Of a stretch of DNA of 64,000 nucleotides, positions 1 through 11,120 are shown in pieces (the first letter of the stretch is position 1; each line of letters starts with the position of its first letter). The notes below the pieces were generated by a model that was not told where the DNA came from, did no database searches, and was given only the letters and a program-made list of their open reading frames with translations. Position numbers and translations under genes: made by a program. The DNA is from Gautieria morchelliformis (taxonomy: Eukaryota > Basidiomycota > Agaricomycetes > Gomphales > Gomphaceae): positions 1 through 64,000 of the forward strand of contig WHVA01000357.1 of assembly GCA_015179125.1 (NCBI GenBank), in the 5' to 3' direction.

Positions 1-1530
1 TTTGTGATGGGGTCAAGGCAGCGCCACCCTTTGTAGCCATCCTCGAATCCAAGATAGATACATTTTCGAGATCGTGGTTCTAGTCCATTCCTCTCATCCT
101 TCTGTACGTGGACATAGGCAGTGCAGCCAAATACGCGCAACATCCCAAGGTCTGGCTTTTGGCCATGCCAGGCCTCGTATGGGGTCATATCTGGTAACGC
201 GGATGTTGGCATAGCATTGATGATTCGAACTAGCAGTCGTAGAGCATCCCCCCACATTGAAGCTGGGAGACGAGCTTGATGTAGTAGCGCTATCGTTCCT
301 TCAATGAGGGTGCGGTTGGTTCGCTTGGAGATCCTGTTCTGTTGTGGGGTGCCTTTAGTTGTGTGCTCATGGACTATTCCCCGGCGTCGGAAATGTTCAT
401 CCCATTTTCTGCCGATGTATTTGCCTCCTTTGTCGTCTCTGAATCTCCTTACTCTCAGGTTCAGTTGGTTTTCCGCCAGCGCTTCATAGGATAGATAGGC
501 GTCGAAGACCTCGTCCTTTGTTTTCAAGAGATATACGCATCTGTATCTCGTGCAGTTGTCTGTGAAGGTTACCCAGTATCTATGTCCGGATGACGTCCTG
601 ACTGGGAGAGGTCCGTGTACGTCAGAGACGATGAGGTTGAGCGGTTTGGAGGATCGGCTGTTACTGGCTCCTGGGAAGGGGTCGCGATGCTGTTTTGCAG
701 CAATACAAGGTTCGCAAATTTTGGGAATTTTATCGTTCGAGCTCACATTTACTCCCTTTGCCATACCGTTTTCAAGGAGCTTGTCCAGGTGCACCGACCC
801 AATGTGAGCTAACTGTTTGTGCAGTAACAATCTGTCCACAGCAGGCGATGAGGTCGTTAGGGCAAACTCCGGGATTGGGATCGTGTCCCTGACAAGGAAG
901 CCTGTTCCGTTTCGTACTGTCGCACAGAAACGCAGATTGCCAGCTTGCATGAAAGAAATGTGATCTTTTATAATATTGACGACAAAACCGTGGTGTGTGG
1001 TAAGGCGAAGGACCGTGAGTAGATTATTTTGAAGCATGGGTACATGTAGGACTTGTGACAAGATGATATTTTGCGCTGGCTTCCCATTTATGATGGGTGT
1101 AAACAAGATGCGCCCCTTTCCAGCTGAATACAAGATCTCATTGGTTGCGAGGTGGATGGGCACGCGACAGGGTTCGTAGTCCTGAAGCCAATGACGGTGT
1201 GGGGTCATATGGCTTGTAGCACCTGTGGCTGTGTTCCAGCGTGTGTTAGCGTCACTAGTGGAAATGGGTGGGGATGAGGAGTGCAGACTCACATTTCCAG
1301 CAAGTTCCTGCGCCGCTCCGTCTTGTCCGTTTTCCACTGCCTGGTGCGCATTTCTCTTTCTCTCGTTCTCCTCCCCCCTTCACGCAGGTTTAAGGTCCGG
1401 ATGGGCGATCCAACAGCGATCTGCCGAGTGCCCCCGCTTCCTGCACATGGTACACGTCGGGATGGGGGGCTTCTTTCCTCGAGCTGTGGTGAGGGCGGCT
1501 GTTGTGGAGGCCGAGGATGCCTGACAACAA
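1..1530 (-). pseudogene. Ty1/copia element F, gag-protease-integrase fragment
   Basis: Translating the minus strand gives a long copia polyprotein stretch running off the left edge. Reading in element order: a CCHC zinc knuckle at about 1413-1454 (CTMCRKRGHSADRC), a protease region at about 1200-1235 (WNTATGATSHMTP), a GAG-pre-integrase segment ending in CEPCIAAKQH, and integrase core sequence (SDVHGPL at about 600) through to TPYEAWHGQKPDLGMLRVFG at 1-190. The copia protease consensus is W-x-x-D-[ST]-G-A-T; here the catalytic Asp is Ala, so this copy cannot process its own polyprotein. No stop codon was met in the stretches I translated. The right end at about 1530 stops inside gag, next to an LTR-A piece, and no LTR of F itself is visible. 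It would normally encode capsid and the enzymes for reverse transcription and integration. Confidence 0.8.
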
Positions 1531-2438
1531 GAGGGTTGCCCGAACGGGGCTCGCCCTATCTACAGTCGTAGTGAAATAGCTCGCAGCACTTGACGATGTA
1601 ACGTGCAAGATATCGCGGAAGGGCTGTCTAAGTTTCGATGGTCCCTTTGCTGGCGAAGGTGCTCTTTCAGAGCCCTTCGCCAACAGCACAGAAAGTAGTT
1701 CGAAGGCTAAGGTAACGAAGATGAAGTATGAGAACTCACCAGTGATGCCTAAGTCCTTGGCTGGTTGAAGATAGAGATCTTCAAGGAAAGGCTCAAGACG
1801 ATGATCACAGCGAGGTCAAGTTTGCACAAGATGCACGACATATGATAATTGAACTGGGGAATATACAGGCGAATGTAAACTACTTATATCGAATACTCAT
1901 AAGGTATCAGCGAATAGGAAAGAGGCCGTCACAAGTCAGGGTTGGATAGGGGTGCGCAGCCATGATACTAGGTAGATGGAATAAACATACAATAGAGTGA
2001 GGGAAGAATGTGAACATGAAACAACGGAGAGTAAAGGGAGCAAAGGCACTTATGGACAAAACCATGTCTTGGGACCCGCATACATGCTACCCTGCACGGA
2101 CCCTTCGTTTACTGGGTTGATCCCGCACGACCTATGGAAGGAACGCCCTGCGAACATACTTTGGCCATACGAACACCCAATGGGGTTGGATTAAGAAGAT
2201 GATGGGGCTAATGATGAACCATCATGCCGGGTGAATGGTATCGATCATATTTGATGGCCTGCCTTCTGGCGAAATGTGCGAGCAGCGAATAGCGGTTTGG
2301 AGGATGGGGCGAACGGTGAGTAGAGTGGACGTAGAGGAGGAGTGGTCGGTAGGTGCGGCGAACTCTGGCGAAGATGCTAGGGAGTGACAAGGGGGAACAT
2401 GGAGGTAGCGCGGTAGGAGAAATAAACCGGTCATGACA
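1531..2438 (-). repeat. LTR A, 3'-truncated copy
   Basis: On the minus strand this starts TGTCATGACC at 2438 and follows the full LTR A at 59076-60352 through a shared string of landmarks, including the block ending CCCCGTTCGGGCAACCC. The last 130 or so bases of the LTR are missing because copia F abuts here. Its start is not preceded by a polypurine tract, and flanking gypsy-D sequence begins at 2439, so it is probably the remnant of a solo LTR inserted into element D. Identity to the other copies is clearly below that of the young elements in the window. Confidence 0.7.
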
Positions 2439-2512
2439 CGTATCCACAGCTTTCCGAAACGAGGACCTAAAGTCGAAAGAGCTCAAGGACAAACACTGCT
2501 GATGAAACAACG

Positions 2513-3959
2513 GTGACCGTGCAGCTGAACAATCAGCTACACGAAGCAACCCAACGCATCGGTCACGCTGATGCGAGGAACGAGCAGATAGGCCGCGAGC
2601 TGGAGAACGTGGCAGATGGTATCGCCGGCATAGTCATGACAGCACGCGAACTAGCAAGGTTGCTTGTGGGCCTGCAAGCGTCGCTGGCAGAATCCCGCAC
2701 GGACATGCGCCAGAGCAACACAGAGATTGCCGGTGTAAGGGCGACACTACAAGCCCTTGAAGACAAGAACGAGCGTCGTTGCCACCGAGGGTCGCATAGA
2801 GCGACAGACAGCAGGCGCAACAGCGCCGCTGAAGAGCAGCGTGAAGCACATGATCGGTGACAAATGCTGCCGCCGAACATCCCGTCCGTGCAGGATGTAC
2901 GATTCAGGAACAAATCGAGAAGCTGCGGGACCAACATGGCCCCAGCGAGGGATGGCAAAACCATCCAACAGGTGATCCGCGAACAGGTGGCCTCGGAGGT
3001 CGACTCTGAGGACACGGCCGCGAGCCTGGAGCTCGAAGTCGAGCACTGGCAATGGAAAGAGGCGCAAGCTGCCCGTTGCTATACGTGCACCCTGGAGCTG
3101 CGCAGACAGCATGCCGAAGAGGCGGTGACTCGAGAGCAGACCACCCAGCTGCCAAACGAGCAGCAGGAGTGTGTCGTCCAGGAGGCTAGACAAGCACGTT
3201 CTTGTCAGGGGACACCCTGTTTTCCATTTCCAGTTCCGACACCACACCCAGTTCCGACTCCATTTCTGACTCCCCTTCCAGTTCTGATTCCATCTCTGCC
3301 TCTGCTTTCGGAAATGATTCCGCTTCTGGGAGAACTTCCACCAGTTCTGTTCGCCTTGCCAGTTCCTCTCCAATTTCCGACTTCCACTCTCAGAACAGTG
3401 TCGGAAATCAAGCGACTTGCGTAATAGGTGGCATCAAGGGTCGATCAAGGGTCAGGGAGGTCAGGAGGATGCAGGGTTGATGGCGGGTGCCAAGTGTTGT
3501 CCCTGGCTGTGCAGCGTAGTATAATACGGGCTCGCTGACATTGGGGGTCCTTAGACTTTTCTCTTTGGATTTCCCCTTGTCAGGTGAGAATCCCCTCTCT
3601 TGTATACTCTGTTCATTTATACATACTTTGGATTTCCCCTTGTCAGTTGTGTGGTAGTGTGATCTCCACAACCAGCCAGGGTTGCCCTTACAGTTCTGCT
3701 CTCTCGAGCAGACTACGAGTCTAGAACATGGGATTGACAGGGGACACCTGACATCAATCCCCACGAAGCAGTGAGCAGTTAGAAACTTCCCTGGCACATG
3801 CCGCTGTGCAGCCACGCAAAAGGTCCATTGCCTTGACTGAAGGTCAAGGGATCCCGGACCAAATCAAAGGCCCACAGGAGCCATACGATGGCGTCACACG
3901 GATGATCCGTGTAGCACTCGCAGACGCCACAGACACCGACCCTGAAAAGTCTGTGCTTG
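2513..3959 (+). pseudogene. Gypsy D gag, N-terminal part (split)
   Basis: A coiled-coil-like, charged N-terminal gag region starts near 2513 (MTVQLNNQLHEATQRIGH), shifts frame around 2760-2870, and runs to about 3202 through a Glu/Gln/Arg-rich segment. It is interrupted by a solo LTR of family B and continues after 3693; from about 3776 (EQLETSLAHAAVQPRKRS) it is open again to 3959. At least one stop and one frameshift lie in this part, so it is not functional. Gag would form the virus-like particle. The continuation into the segment at 4661 is in frame once the second solo LTR is removed. Confidence 0.6.
3203..3692 (+). repeat. Solo LTR of gypsy family B (subfamily 2)
   Basis: Starts TGTCAGGGGACACCC and ends GGTTGCCCTTACA, the termini of the B1 LTRs. 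It is flanked by the perfect 5-bp duplication GTTCT (3198-3202 and 3693-3697), so it is a solo LTR left by recombination of a full element. Diagnostic differences (CTCTCAGAACAGTG where B1 has CCCCGGAACAGTG, and an extra GTCAGGAGG block) place it with the LTRs at 14637 and 49066. Confidence 0.93.
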
Positions 3960-4660
3960 TGTTACGTATCGAGATTTCCACTAAGTCGGAACTGGAAAGG
4001 ACAGCGGCTTCAACTTATAGGTTGCGCCCCCAATGAACTATCGTCCTAGGTATTTCGGAAATGAGCCGGAAGTCGGAAAGTACTGGACCAGAGGTTTGGT
4101 CGGAACTTGAGTCGGAACTGAGGCGGAAGGCGGAAGGCGGAAGACGGAAGGCTGAGAGAGAGACTGAGATCTTGCTAGACTCGCTGTGCTAAGAACAGGA
4201 GATGGAGCGAAGGAAATCAAGTATCGAAGGTGATTATCTGATTGCAGAATAACAGACATACATGAGGGGGTTTTTATACAAAGCGCAGAGCAACAAGTAA
4301 TGGTGTTGTACTAAGCAAATTCCGGAGGAAGCGGAAGTCGAGTACAATGTGTGGGAACTAACTAACTGGGAACAATGGGACTACAAGGGGGGTTCAGGGT
4401 AAGGTAGAACAAATGGCAAAGAACAAGGGGTCGGGAAAACATATCTGACAACGAACTACAAGGGTGACCGGATATATGGTTTTGATGAATGGCGAGGTAG
4501 ATCCGGTGGGTCCGAGTAATAGAGTCGAAAGAACAAGGGAAATGTACAAGGGGCGGAATGGCGGAAATGTCGGAGGGGCGGAACGTGTGGCAGAACTATT
4601 GGAGAGGCGGAATGTATGGCGGAACTGAGGGTCGGAAGTCGGAAATGAACGGTCGTAACA
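3960..4660 (-). repeat. Solo LTR of another family (H)
   Basis: A 701-bp block with 7-bp inverted ends TGTTACG...CGTAACA, flanked by the perfect 5-bp duplication GCTTG (3955-3959 and 4661-4665). Removing it restores the gag-D frame. A TATAAAAA box on the minus strand near 4275 suggests minus orientation. It is rich in CGGAA motifs. No internal region of this family is present in the window. Confidence 0.85.
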
Positions 4661-5777
4661 GCTTGCGAAAGCCGGCGTAAAGCTGGCACACCCCGAGCTA
4701 TACGCCAGAGGTTCGGACCTCGAAGAATTTGAGGGGTTCGTAGCGGGCATCTTGAGGTGGCTGAAGATGAACTGCCTACTAGGGCCAACCACCATGCAGA
4801 TGCAGGTGGATTACCTGGGCACTCACCTAACCGGCGAGGCCCAAGAATGGTTCATTCGAAACATTGAGCGTTTCGATCGTCAGGTCCGTGAATGGACCTT
4901 GGAAATGGCTATGCAAGGGCTGCAGAGATTCATGCACACCCTCACATACCACCACGTGTCGAACAAATTCGACCCAGTCGTGCAAGGCAGGAAGACCGTT
5001 CAGGAAATGCTAAACGAGCTTACAAAGTACTTGGCATGGATGATACAACCTCCCAACAAATACACACTCCGGAGACAGTTTGTGTCAGCATTGTGTGATA
5101 CATTGTGCAATGAAGTCCTGAAGAAAGGCTACAACGCCAAATCCAGCTCGATCGAGCAGCTCTTCGAAGCTGCCCAAATGATCGAGGAAGCATCCTGGTA
5201 CAACCAAGGGATGAGGTGGGCAGATACCACCGCTGCAATGGCCATCACATCATGGCTTGCAACGAGCAAGCCGACCGCAAAGTCAGGCTTTAACAAGCCC
5301 ACTGCATTCCAGGCAAACAATGCCTTCCGCCGACCCATGGCGACAAAGCTGCCACAAACAGGTCGTCCGCCTGAGGCGAAGCCACCTCAGGCGTCGGGAA
5401 GCTCAGCTTTGCCAAGCTACCCGCAAAAGCCATCCGGATGCCCTCCAGATAGGCCACAAAATGCCCATAGCAGCACAAGCTGCTTTGAATGTGGCCAGAC
5501 AGGCCACATTAAGGCTAATTGCCTGCGCCTGAAGCCAAAAGTGTGGACAGTGGCCATACGGCAGGACGACGATGAGGTCCGGAGGAACCCATCAATACCT
5601 CTCTTCAAGAGATTGAAGAGGGGGAGGGTGACCCTCAGGAAACTGAGGATCAAGAAGGGAACGGCAAGCCAGCAGAAGCCTGGGAGCCGGAACCATCCCA
5701 ATACTACGATTGGGATGAAGACATGGGAGACAATCAGACTGCCTACAGATCCAGCGCGATTAGAATCGCGCAGGTAG
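4661..5777 (+). pseudogene. Gypsy D gag, central and C-terminal part
   Basis: Continues gag D. A Retrotrans_gag-like capsid region is readable from LAHPELYARGSDLEEFEGF (about 4690) through GEAQEWFIRNIERFD and HHVSNKFDPVVQGRKTVQEM to about 5220. A Pro/Ser/Lys-rich linker follows, then one CCHC zinc knuckle CFECGQTGHIKANC near 5483-5524. The frame is open to a stop at 5775-5777 and overlaps the start of the pol frame at about 5723, so pol would need a frameshift. The zinc knuckle would bind the genomic RNA. The segment is well preserved compared with the N-terminal part. Confidence 0.75.
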
Positions 5778-6751
5778 ACGAGACAGCCAAAGTCATGGCT
5801 GCTCGAACGACAGCCCCAGACAAGGCAGCTGAACCGATGTATCATCATTGGAGCAAACACCGCACGTGGCCGGTACGGCCACGCAGTGAAAACCGTACCC
5901 TGTCGGGGTACTGGGAAATCAGTGGCACAAAAGCCCACTGTCTGCTAGACAGTGGGAGTGAAGGGGTACTGCTATCCCCCAAATTCACATGTGCCACTGG
6001 CATAAAAACATTTGCCTTGGAACAGCCAATTGCCCTGCAATTGGCATGCACCGGTAGTCGATCAATGATCAACTACGGGACAAACACAACCATTAGATTT
6101 GGTCGCGAAACAGTCGAAGAATACTTCAACGTGGCGAACATCGAATACTACGACACTATCTTGGGGGCTCCGTTCCTAAGGAAACTAGGAGTGACCCTGG
6201 ACTTTGCCAGTCCAGGGACGATTTGTGTGGGGAATGAAATCATCCCCACAGGAAAAGTAACGACCAAAACTCGTCGAAGAACGGCACGGACCCAAAGGTG
6301 GACGAGTCTCGCAACTTGTCCTCACCCTCTCCCTACACCCGTAGGTGCTAGAAAAAAGGAAAAAGCCGCCGAGCGCCGGGGGTCCAAACATATGTACATG
6401 GTGCTTGATGGCTGCCCAAACCACAACCATCGCTTGCGTGAGGAATGGATGGACAAGATCGCCGACCTCGTCGGCGGTATTCCGTTGGAACTCCCTCCCT
6501 TACGGGAGGTGAATCACGAGATCAATCTTATTGATCCTGACAAATGCATGCGGTATAGACTACCCAAGTGTCCCGAACACTTCCATGAGGAATTGTCCGT
6601 AAAGCTAGAACGATACACCACCGCGAAGTGGTGGATACCAGCAGTGGCCCATCAAGCAGTGCCAATGCTATGTGTACCGAAGAAAAATGGTACGTTACGT
6701 ACCATCTTCGACCTGCAACAGCAGAACGAGAACACGGTGAAGGATGTGATT
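5723..6751 (+). pseudogene. Gypsy D pol, protease and start of reverse transcriptase
   Basis: The frame opens near 5723. A retropepsin motif CLLDSGSEGVLLS is at about 5940-5980 with the catalytic Asp present, and a second protease landmark (YYDTILGAPFLRKLGV) at about 6150-6200. The RT fingers region begins with PMLCVPKKNGTLRTIFDLQ at about 6660. Coding then meets a 1.45 kb insertion after the codons for KDVI; the continuation is at 8200. The protease would cleave Gag-Pol. Downstream RNase H and integrase are absent. Confidence 0.8.
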
Positions 6752-8199
6752 GTGTGGGAACCGTTGCTAATGAAAAGCCTCGCGAAAAAAGGATTAAAAT
6801 CACTTTAAAACCCTGTTTTCCCAGCTGATAGTAGCTAATAAACGTGGCTATTGTTGGGAGAATTCTATTCAAATATTCCTTGAATTTCCTCTTATTTTTT
6901 CGCCATTTAACTTGGCTTCCCTGGCTCAAAAACTCCTTATTCTGTCAGGCAGAGTTATGAACCCACGCACGTCCACAACTCTGCCACAGCCGCTCAGTTT
7001 CAAACTCCGACCAGAGCTTCCCACGAACCGTAAACTCGGAGTTGCAGGCACTCAAGCACCTACAACTCCGGTACCTTGGCTCACTCAAACTCAGCCACTG
7101 AGTCTGAATGTGTCCTCTACCGCTTACACAAGCCTGTGCAATTCAAACCCAGCTCGCACATGACTTGCATCATAGCAACCATGGCTGTGCAAGGCTGCGT
7201 ACAAAGTCACACAAAGATGTACAAAGCCAAAACTAGGGTGCAGGTTTGATAAAGCCTATTGGATGAAGGGTCCTCCAAACGCAACGCTACGACACCAAAT
7301 AGGCCCCTTGATGTCATAGCGGCTGTGTAGGGCTGTGCAGGGCAGTGCAAGGCTGTGAAAGGCTGTGTAAGGCTGTGCAAACCAGGGAAGGTGATTGGCT
7401 ATCTATTTCCAATTTCTTTGCACAAACACGCCGCAATAGTTACGAGGGTGTGTTTCAGCAGTGCAAATATTTACTTATGACATCACTCGCCTAATAGATA
7501 GAAGAACTCCATTTTACGTAATCCTGTGTATTTTACAATATAAAAGGAGGCCATTCTGACCTCCTTGAATCATCATTCTAGCAATCTAACATCTTCTATC
7601 CACGTGACCTCATGTGACTTGCATCTTACTAAGCTGCTAATCCCAGCTAGGGTTATTCACTTACTTTAGTGTCTAATTCCTTGTTAAGTAGATACTTTTC
7701 TGCTTAGCCACCTAGACTAATCCTCCAGGTGTAATTCTACAGAGTGAGTCTGTCAATTGATAGTCTTGCCATTCGCACTCCAATACCCGAGACGATCTGA
7801 TCAGTCGATTTTCCTGATTAGAGACTTTCACAAGTCACTTCTAAAACTCGTTCATCCCTCGTTTTATTGCTGTGCGCTGGTAGATTATCAGGGCAGTCCA
7901 TTTATAAACTCGCCTGCTAAGTACATTCCTTTATATTTTGGAATATGCTTGGACCCCGATAGTGTCCTTGAACCTACATTCTTTTAGTTTATTGTTCAGT
8001 GCTGCTAAGAAATGCATTGCCTTCCATCCGTATTAACTTGGACTAGTTTTTATGCGGATTGCAACCAAGGTACAAATATTAAATTATTTCCGGAGTTGTG
8101 CTGCAGCATTGTTTAATATTCTTTGAGTCTCGTAAACGACGCGTTCTGATAGATTGAAGTGTTAGCAATAACACCAAAGTCTTGAAGGGTTCCAAAACA
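6752..8199 (+). mobile_element. LTR-like insertion in gypsy D RT (element I)
   Basis: A 1448-bp block with the direct repeat GTGATT on both sides (6746-6751 and 8200-8205), exactly interrupting the RT frame. It begins GTGTGGGAACC and ends GGTTCCAAAACA, so the ends are partly inverted. A TATAAAAGG box at 7539-7547 and absence of any protein-coding frame fit a long solo LTR or a non-autonomous element in plus orientation. A 6-bp duplication is unusual for gypsy or copia, so the class is uncertain. Confidence 0.6.
7322..7381 (+). repeat. 10-bp-period tandem repeat
   Basis: Six imperfect units of the type GGCTGTGYAR in a row inside insertion I, followed by a non-repeating stretch. A related single unit sits near 7190. 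Confidence 0.8.
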
Positions 8200-8401
8200 G
8201 TGATTCCCTTCCCGGATCAGGATGTTATCAGGAGCAATGTCGCTCGCTGTAAATACAGGACAAAACTCGATATGTCAGAGGCATATGAGCAAATCCGTAT
8301 TCGTCCTGAAGACGTCCCAAAGACAGCCTTTGCGACGATCCTTGGCACATTTAGGAGCCAAGTGATACAGATGGGGGACTGCAATGCCTCATCGACGTTT
8401 C
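8200..8401 (+). pseudogene. Gypsy D reverse transcriptase, continuation
   Basis: Resumes the RT frame with PFPDQDVIRSNVARCKYRTK and the palm landmark LDMSEAYEQIRI, then TAFATILGTFRSQVIQMGDCNAS. It ends abruptly at the LTR of element B2 (8402), so the catalytic YxDD box and everything downstream is lost. Confidence 0.8.
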
Positions 8402-8881
8402 TGTAAGGGCAACCCTGGCTAGTCGTGGAGATCACACTACCACACAACTGACAAGGGGAAATCCAAAGTATGTATAAATGAACAGAGCATACAAGAGAGG
8501 GGGTTCTCACCTGACAAGGGGAAATCCAAAGAGAAAAGTCTAAGGACCCCCAATGTCAGCGAGCCCGTATTATACTACGCTGCGCAGCCAGGGACAACGC
8601 TTGGCACCCGCCATCAACCCTGCATCCCCCTGACCCTTGATCGACCCTTGATGCCACCTATTATGCGAGTCGCTTGATTTCCGACACTGTTCCGGGGCGG
8701 AAGTCGGAAATTGGAGTGGAACTGGCAAGGCGAACGGAACTGGTGGAAGTTCTCCCAGAAGCGGAATTGTTCCCGAAAGCGGATGCGGAGATGGAATCGG
8801 AACCGGAAGCGGAGTCGGAAATGGAGTCGGAACTGGGTGTGGTGTCGGAACTGGAAATGGAAAACAGGGTGTCCCCTGACA
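8402..8881 (-). repeat. 3' LTR of gypsy B2 (subfamily 1)
   Basis: Reads TGTAAGGGC...CCCCTGACA on the plus strand, i.e. a minus LTR of 480 bp. Shares the CCCCGGAACAGTG variant and 480-bp length with both B1 LTRs. Adjacent to its start on the minus strand is the polypurine tract CTAGAGGGGGGGTGA. Confidence 0.92.
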
Positions 8882-11120
8882 TCACCCCCCCTCTAGCGTG
8901 CTGCGTCCTCGAAGCGCGGGACACAAGGGATTGAAATGCCAGCGAGCGGATTCGGCGAGGGGCACCTGGATGTGTCCTGTAGAACTCCCGGAGTTTGTCA
9001 GGAGCGGAAACATCTTGCTCCGGGACCCACGAATTCTCCTCGTACCCATACCCTTCCCATTTCACGAGGAATTGGAGTCGTCCTCGCACAAACCGGCTGT
9101 CCAGGATCCGTTCTACCACGTAGTGCTCTTCCCCATCTACAATTTCTGGCGGAGGTGGCGGATGAGCCTTCCGACGTGGAATTGGGTCCTCAAGCATAGG
9201 GAGTAACTTCACCACGTTGAAGACGGGGTGGAGGCGGGACATGGACATCGGAAGTCGGAGGCGGTATGCATTCCGTCCAACCCTCCGCGTCACTGTGAAG
9301 GGCCCAAGGTAGCGGTGGGCAAGCTTCTGCGAAGGGCGTGTGGTGCGGATGTCACTTGCATCTAGGTACACCTTGTCTCCAACTTGGTACTCTGGGGCAG
9401 GAACCCGGCGTCGGTTGTAGTACCTTGCCATGTCATCCTTGGCCTTCGCAAGGGCCGACTTGGCTTCCGAAAGGGTGGAGTCCATGCGGTCTCGGAACTC
9501 ATTGACCGTCTCGAGTCGGGAGTCAGCCTGGCGTGGTTCGAAGCCCATCCGCGGGTGTCGTCCAGAGTCAAGCATGAAGGGAGTCTGTTGCGTGGCGGAA
9601 TGGACATGGTTGTTGTATTGGAATTCCGCCAGCGGAAGTAACTCATCCCAGTCATCCTGCCTCTCATTGACAAAGAGGCGGAGATATTGCTCCAACTCCT
9701 GATTGACCCGTTCCGTCTGTCCGTCACCCTGCGGATGGTACGCTGTGGTGGTAGCCAGCTTTATGCCGAGCAGGCGGTAGAGCTCCCGAGTCAGTTCCGC
9801 GACAAACTGCGGACCTCGGTCGGAAACGACTTGCTTCGGGAGCCCATGCAACTTCCAGACATGTGCAAGGAACAGGCGGGCCGCTCCGAGGGCTGTGATC
9901 GTCGTGTGCGTCGGAATGAAGTGGGACACCTTGCTCACCGAATCCACGACATTCATGATCGCGTCGTAGCCATGAGACTCTGGGAGTTCAACGATGAAGT
10001 CGACACTGATGGTGTCCCAGCGGGATTCGGGAATCGGGAGCGGAACAAGTTCTCCGACGGGCGGACGTCGTTGCGCTTTGGTTCGGAGACAAAGGTCACA
10101 CGTCTTCACGTACTGTCCGATGTAGCGGGACATCTGAGGCCACCAGTAATTCCGAGCCACTAACTCCAGCGTCTTCCACCTGCCAGCATGCCCAGCGACC
10201 CGTGTGTCATGGTGCTGGGACACGATGCGACGGCGGAGGTCCGCCCCACCCGGAACATAGACCTTGCCTCTGAAGTGGAGCAGTCCATCACATTCCGACC
10301 ATTCCGCTGCCCGTACAGACCGTGAGTGCCCCTTCCGGAGTTCCTCCACTGCCTTCACCACCGACTCCTCCTTCTCTCCATTCCGGTACTGCCTCCGGAT
10401 ATCCCGGAGCATTTCCGCTTCCGCCCCAACTGCAGTTACTCCTTCTAGGGCACGGATTGCAAAGAGACTTGGGCGGAGCAGTGTCATATCCGCGTTGTCT
10501 CCACTTCCGCTTCCGTGATCCGCGCGGCGGGATAGGGCATCGGGCTTGCCCATGGTGCGGCCGGGGCGGTGGTGGAGCATGAAGTCAAACCGGGACAGGT
10601 GTAGGGACCACCGTGCTTGTCGTCGGTTCAACTTCTTAGATGTGCGGAAATACTCGAGGTTCTTGTGGTCTGTCCAGATCTCAAAAGGGCATAGAGCACC
10701 CTCGAGGAAGTGTCGCCACTCCTCCAGCGCTCGGATGATTGCCAGCATCTCCTTGTCATGGATCTCATAGTTCCGCTCGACCGGACTAAGGCTCTTAGAG
10801 AAGAAGGCAATCGGATGCCACCCCCCACCATCTTCCGATGACTGCTGTGACAAGACTGCTCCGGTAGCTGCGTCGGAAGAATCCGCCTCGACTCGATAAG
10901 GGCGAGAGTCGTCGGGAAAGATCAGGACCGGGGCGGAAGTGATCAGCTCCTTGAGTTTGTCAAAGGAAGTCTGTTCCGGCTCTCCCACGCCATCCAACCT
11001 CCTTCTTGGTGAGGTCAAGAGGGCACGGGCTGGCAGGAGAAGTCCTTGATGAACCACCGGTAGAAATTGACAAACCCAATGAAGGACTGGACCTCCTTCT
11101 TGTTTCGCGGCACGGGCCAA
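8661..11120 (-). pseudogene. Gypsy B2 pol: RNase H, integrase, chromodomain
   Basis: An 819-residue frame. In order it shows the end of RT and RNase H (RPYRVEADSSDAATGAVLSQ, then EIWTDHKNLEYF), a zinc-binding HHCC region (HHDTRVAGHAGRW ... CDLCLRTKAQRR), an integrase core with SVDFIVELP, SDRGPQF and HPQGDGQTERVNQELEQ, and a chromodomain (HYVVERILDSRFVRGRLQFL ... VKWEGYGYEENSW). The frame has no stop at the polypurine tract and ends only inside the 3' LTR, as in B1. Integrase joins cDNA to the genome; the chromodomain would direct it to marked chromatin. It is cut off from its RT by frameshifts upstream. Confidence 0.85.

Larger units (their letters stand above)
2439..8401 (+). mobile_element. 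Ty3/gypsy element D, truncated and multiply interrupted
   Basis: Plus-strand gag, zinc knuckle, aspartic protease and the start of reverse transcriptase can be followed in order once three insertions are set aside (3203-3692, 3960-4660, 6752-8199). At the second and third insertion points the reading frame resumes exactly after removal of the insert and one target-site duplication. The element has no LTR of its own in the window: its left end meets an LTR-A piece and its right end is cut inside RT by the LTR of element B2. It is the oldest layer of this region. Confidence 0.75.

Noticed and set aside
3205-3480. Ser/Asp-repeat protein in the solo LTR (also at 14849, 26916 and 32715)
   Set aside because: These are the LTR-encoded tail frame of gypsy B pol seen without pol; as isolated frames they are not genes.
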